64,000 nucleotides of DNA from assembly GCF_000003815.2 (NCBI RefSeq), contig NC_049980.1:23325249-23389248 (forward strand), in the 5' to 3' direction. The position numbers and the translations under genes are program-made. This DNA is from Branchiostoma floridae (lineage: Eukaryota; Chordata; Leptocardii; Amphioxiformes; Branchiostomatidae). This document shows, piece by piece, positions 56,701 through 64,000 of the stretch. Under the pieces are notes generated by a model. That model saw only the letters and a list, made by a program, of their open reading frames with translations, was not told the origin of the DNA and made no database searches. The stretch's first letter is position 1, and each line of letters starts with the position of its first letter.

Positions 56701-57794
56701 TATTTTGTGTTCAAAATGCAAATGCAAATGAATCTTTGTAGGAAACTGAGAAGTATTAAATTGAAGTCAGACACTTTGTGTACAAACATAGAAAAATTAC
56801 CTTAACCAATTTAGAGACTTATTGTTGCCCCTGTGTGTTGTCAGGTGACCTGGTGTGTAAGAAGCCCACAGATGGTCTGGATGGTGTGCCGTTTGTCGTC
56901 GGCACCATCACCCTCCTCAAGCAGTTTCACAAGGAGAACACCGACCACTTCCTGGCCCTGCTGGGACAGTACGTCAGGTCTATGGTGGACAGCACTGCCA
57001 GCAAGTAGGTCTACTTTACCATTAAAAAATACATTGTGATTAGAAATAAACTGTTCTCCAATTCAAAGAAAAATGACTCTGAATTGTTCAGAATGATATA
57101 CCTTTTCTTTTTTGAAAAATTCCAATGAGTCCAATTTTTTTTATTAGGAGAACTGTTGTTTTTTCAACTGCTGTGTTATGCCAAAGGTGGTGTGTGCCTA
57201 CTGTATAGATGCAGGTGCAGATTATCATTTTCACAATGTTAACTTCTATATTGGATTTTTGGCAACACCTCAGGGGTGATGCCCTCACAGTCCAATTCCC
57301 TGCTCTGCTAAATCAGTATGATAAGTCTATGAGATGTGCTAGAGATTACAAAGTTTCTATGTTTTTGAAGCATTAAATTTAAATATAAAATTTCCCCCTT
57401 TTTATTTTTTTGCAGCTCCAAGTCGACTGGCCTCTCAGAAGAAGTGGTGAATGTTTTAGCCTACTTGGAGATGTACATGTATTACAGTGAGCTACCAAGA
57501 AAGGTATGACTCCATTTGCTGACATTGTCAATACTGTATTAGTTGGAAGTCTGTATGAGATTTTAAAAGAAAAAACATATGTTTGCATGTAGTAGTGTGT
57601 AATACTGTATGTGGAAGTCACCGTCAATTCAGTTTGAAAGCTCAGGCTCTTCTATTGTACTTCTAGAAATGAACATGGATTGTTGCACATACTACATGAC
57701 ATTGTTTGTTTCCTTTTTCTTTCCCCTGCAGGCAGTGGAAGCGCACATTCCCAGCTATCTATTTGATGAATTCAGAAGCAATGTTCAAACATAG
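47792..57794 (+). CDS. WASHC5: WASH complex subunit 5 (strumpellin), complete
   Basis: Strumpellin is a core helical subunit of the WASH complex, which promotes Arp2/3 actin nucleation on endosomes. Coding exons: 47792-48013, 48342-48448, 48889-49068, 49407-49532, 49700-49925, 50206-50319, 50595-50766, 51107-51231, 51577-51706, 51969-52081, 52402-52568, 52721-52796, 52947-53111, 53508-53675, 53832-53933, 54190-54369, 54691-54906, 55224-55398, 55766-55949, 56272-56401, 56598-56694, 56845-57004, 57416-57503 and 57732-57794. Total 1161 aa; human is 1159. Highly conserved stretches run the whole length: [112 protein letters not shown] and [15 protein letters not shown] prefer the ATG at 47792 over the in-frame one at 47774, which lies in the preceding intron. 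Exon 9 is followed by a GC-AG intron. A polyadenylation signal occurs at 58494-58499. Confidence 0.96.
54990..55100 (+). repeat. Possible dispersed repeat fragment in a WASHC5 intron
   Basis: ATAACTCAAGAAACTGTGAATGGATGG near 54986-55011 (written here only as a location guide: ATAACTCAAGAA then GAATGGATGG) resembles the ACTCAAAAAGTTATGGATGG-type repeats widespread in marine invertebrate introns. No ends were recognised. Confidence 0.25.
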
Positions 57795-59937
57795 AAGGAG
57801 AGGAACAGAGGTAAACAGAAGAGACATTTGATTTTAAAGATGAAAGTTTCAGCACAACACGTCTAGTCATTGCAGGTACTGTGTGCCTTGGATTACTTTT
57901 CATGAATGTTAGTAAAATACATATGACAGTTCTACTGTGAATTGATAGCAAGCATGTACTGATATGACTAACAGTACATTTACTGGAAAGTATAGTCAGT
58001 GTTCACCTCATGCATGGTCAGCTGGCTTAAAATGGTATTAAGTGACCTAAGTACTTTCTATTGAAGACAACATGTTAGTCACTTATGTTGTAGATTTGGT
58101 TTTTTGTTTTTCAAAATAATTCTAATGGTATGGATGTAATAGTTTCTTGATGTATAAAATTGTCTTTCTATATGTAAAACATGGCAGATATGAATTGTAT
58201 CAACACTTAGTCTATAATTTACCAGTTTGCTGTGTCGCTCAGCAAAGGAAATTTTCTTGTGAATTGTTTTGTCAGAAAGTGATCAGGAGGTAAAATCAAC
58301 TGTCTTTCATACTAGTTTCATACAATTTATGGAAATGAGCACCTACTGGTAGGTTTTACATGAAATACTTGATTTTCCCTTACCTTCAACAACAAAGAAA
58401 CCCATCTTCTAAATTTTTAGGTAAGAAAATGATAGAAAAGCACAATACATTACTGTGTCAAGTACAATGTAGATCAGATTGTAATTAATTCCAAATAAAA
58501 CTACTCAACATAAGAAACTAAATGTGAGAACTTTAAGTTACGCAATGCAAAAATCCTAGGCTACAGCCTAATGTCTTTAGTCCTACCATTATATCACCAA
58601 CTTTTGAAGTTCCCTTGAAAATATGTGCCATTATGAACTTTGCTGATAAGTTCAATGATTTGAATAAATGTAAAACCAATCTGGTTGTCACTAGTTTTTT
58701 TTTTAATACAACACAGCATATCTCCAAATTGGTTTGGTTTTAGCAAACATAAGCAAATATTTTTTTACCCTACATGAAATTCCTTAAGGCTATCTTGCAG
58801 CTGTGATGCTTTATCAACTGATAATGTTTGAAATACATATTAAGAGTATGTTTGAAATGAAGTTATGTAGTAAAATCCTATCAGTTGAAAATGAGACATG
58901 AGTGAGATGTATGAGGAGTGAATCAAACACCTTTTGAAAATATGCCTTTATTGACTGTTGAGAACTTCAAGATAGTATATATAGGGCCAGCCATATATCC
59001 AAGGGAGATCTATGGTCCACACATACATTTCCAATCTGGTGTAGAAGTAATATATAGGAGAGTGGGCTCATTCCTCAGCTAACCAACATCTATTGCACTG
59101 CAGTCAGTAAGACACCTAGAGCTGCTTAGTTCCAGTTTAGAACTAGAAATATCTGTTTCTGTTAACATTGTATCTTTTGATCTCCTGGACATAAAGAAAG
59201 ATAAGATATGATAAGAGGCAGATGACAGAGGTCTCACTAAAATTCTCTCCTTTACCCAGTTTCATTTCCCAAATAACAATTAGTCATAATAATTAATCAT
59301 TCAAATATTTGGCATTCTTGATAAATTTTGTCCCTTCAACATGCAGAATTGGACTGTCTCCCAAAACTATAACATTGAGTCCTAAGTCCTGAATAGTACT
59401 CTTAAGTACATTCATTTAATGGTACTAGATTCCTCAAACTTTCTTTATTCAATATTGTTTGATAATGTTGAATAACTGAAGAAAATAATAGTTTCTATGA
59501 TTGAAGGCTTACAATAAACCTGAGTAATGATTCTAAAATGATGGATGATTCGTTTGTGTTTGTATGTGTGTGACTGTGTTTATGTGAGTATATAATGTAA
59601 CTATATTAATACAATATTATCTATAAAAGATATATGTTCACACAAAATATAAATATTACCATAATGGCATAATACAAGGATGTATTCAAATTACATGACA
59701 TTTGTGCAGGTAAAGTGAGACGTTCACATAATAACTGTCATGGTCATCAACTGACAAGAAAACAAATTAAAGATATTTTGCTTTCTACAGGCTATGAGTG
59801 CAGCTGTATATCCCCGGTGTGTTGAGATGGCAAGGAAATTACAGAATAATTACAAAACTCTTTCCTTTAATATTTTCACGTAATAATTTGTCGTATCAAA
59901 CAATGTAAACATACGCAAGTCTAACGTGACTGTGTAA
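57795..59937. other. WASHC5 3' UTR and intergenic DNA
   Basis: AT-rich sequence without coding potential. It includes the putative WASHC5 polyadenylation signal at 58494-58499, a minus-strand AATAAA near 58947 that could end RBPJ, and a TG-rich simple stretch near 59554-59590. I see nothing else. Confidence 0.6.
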
Positions 59938-60309
59938 CAGGGCTCTAGCCAGCTCGAAGTTGTTTTCCGTCAGCCAATTCCCATTGTCGCGAAAACTGCG
60001 AAAACACTATTCCAGGAGTTAGAGAGACCAAGGAGGTTATTGGAGAGACCGAACTGAGATCTTGAAAAATGGGATTTTAATGAGATTATCGTATGCGAAA
60101 GGGTACCGACACACATTATCAACAATCATAACAATAGCAAGACAAATAGTGTGTGGCTTTTACGGCCGTGGACAGCGTCCCCAAGCCGCCTGTAGCTTCC
60201 ACCAAGGATTTTTGTCCGTCAAGGTTGACGGATTGGTTTTACAATTTTTCCGTCAGACGCAGCACATTTCCGTCAATTGACGGAAAAACGAACGCTGGCT
60301 AAAGCCCTG
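59938..60309. mobile_element. hAT-type MITE, 372 bp
   Basis: The element starts CAGGGCTCTAGCCAGC and ends with the inverted form GCTGGCTAAAGCCCTG. It is flanked by a perfect 8-bp target-site duplication, CTGTGTAA (59930-59937 and 60310-60317). CAGGG termini and an 8-bp TSD are diagnostic of the hAT superfamily. Subterminal GACGGA/TCCGTC motifs recur several times, including a perfect 20-bp palindrome at 60267-60286 centred on CAATTG; such motifs are typical transposase-binding sites. The 72-codon open frame inside it has no similarity that I recognise. Confidence 0.85.
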
Positions 60310-60400
60310 CTGTGTAATATATGAAAGCCAACAGGTCTAAATCAGGCAATGAGTTGTTTCTTCACGATGCCTCACAACAACCTTCCTCAAACAGCATCGA

Positions 60401-64000
<3,600 letters not shown>

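Noticed and set aside
60062-60280. 72-codon plus-strand open frame upstream of RBPJ 3' end
   Set aside because: It lies wholly inside the hAT MITE and has no similarity that I recognise.

Overview
The window is 64 kb of intron-rich animal nuclear DNA with one 100-bp run of N (an assembly gap). Gene content (full-length WASHC5, DNAI1, CFAP69, FAM219, an FRK/Src42A-type Src-family kinase, and the ends of ADGRV1 and RBPJ), compact introns, many small DNA-transposon remnants and a DNAI1-FAM219 head-to-head pair shared with human chromosome 9 all suggest an invertebrate deuterostome. A cephalochordate (amphioxus, Branchiostoma) is my best guess. This is inferred from protein similarity and style, not from a diagnostic marker.

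Layout, left to right: (1) 1-4805 minus, the 5' end of an ADGRV1/VLGR1-like adhesion GPCR (signal peptide plus Calx-beta modules); the gene continues beyond base 1. (2) 4806-12797, a gene-poor stretch with the N gap, a CpG-rich patch, a 902-bp Harbinger-like element and a broken fibrinogen-domain (FReD) relic. (3) 12798-20839 minus, axonemal dynein intermediate chain DNAI1 (20 exons, 703 aa). (4) 21087-24773 plus, FAM219 (6 exons, 178 aa), only 247 bp from the DNAI1 start. (5) 26014-29905 minus, ciliary protein CFAP69 (only 5 exons, 931 aa). (6) 30951-37260 plus, a Src-family kinase (9 exons, 520 aa) whose last intron carries a 1117-bp Mutator-like element. (7) 40629-45629 minus, a protein with three CCCH fingers, an RWD-like module and a CHY zinc finger (11 coding exons, 768 aa). 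(8) 47792-57794 plus, WASHC5/strumpellin (24 coding exons, 1161 aa). (9) 60401-63772 minus, the 3' part of RBPJ/Suppressor of Hairless, whose 5' exons lie beyond the right edge; a 372-bp hAT MITE lies between WASHC5 and RBPJ.

From DNAI1 onward the genes strictly alternate in strand, giving three head-to-head pairs (DNAI1/FAM219, CFAP69/kinase, CCCH-RWD-CHY/WASHC5) and three tail-to-tail pairs. Three of the eight genes (ADGRV1, DNAI1, CFAP69) are linked to cilia or stereocilia. The rest act in endosomal actin control (WASHC5), tyrosine-kinase signalling, Notch-dependent transcription (RBPJ), or have no known role. Exon boundaries were read by eye from splice dinucleotides, reading-frame continuity and family similarity; the summed lengths agree closely with the known families.
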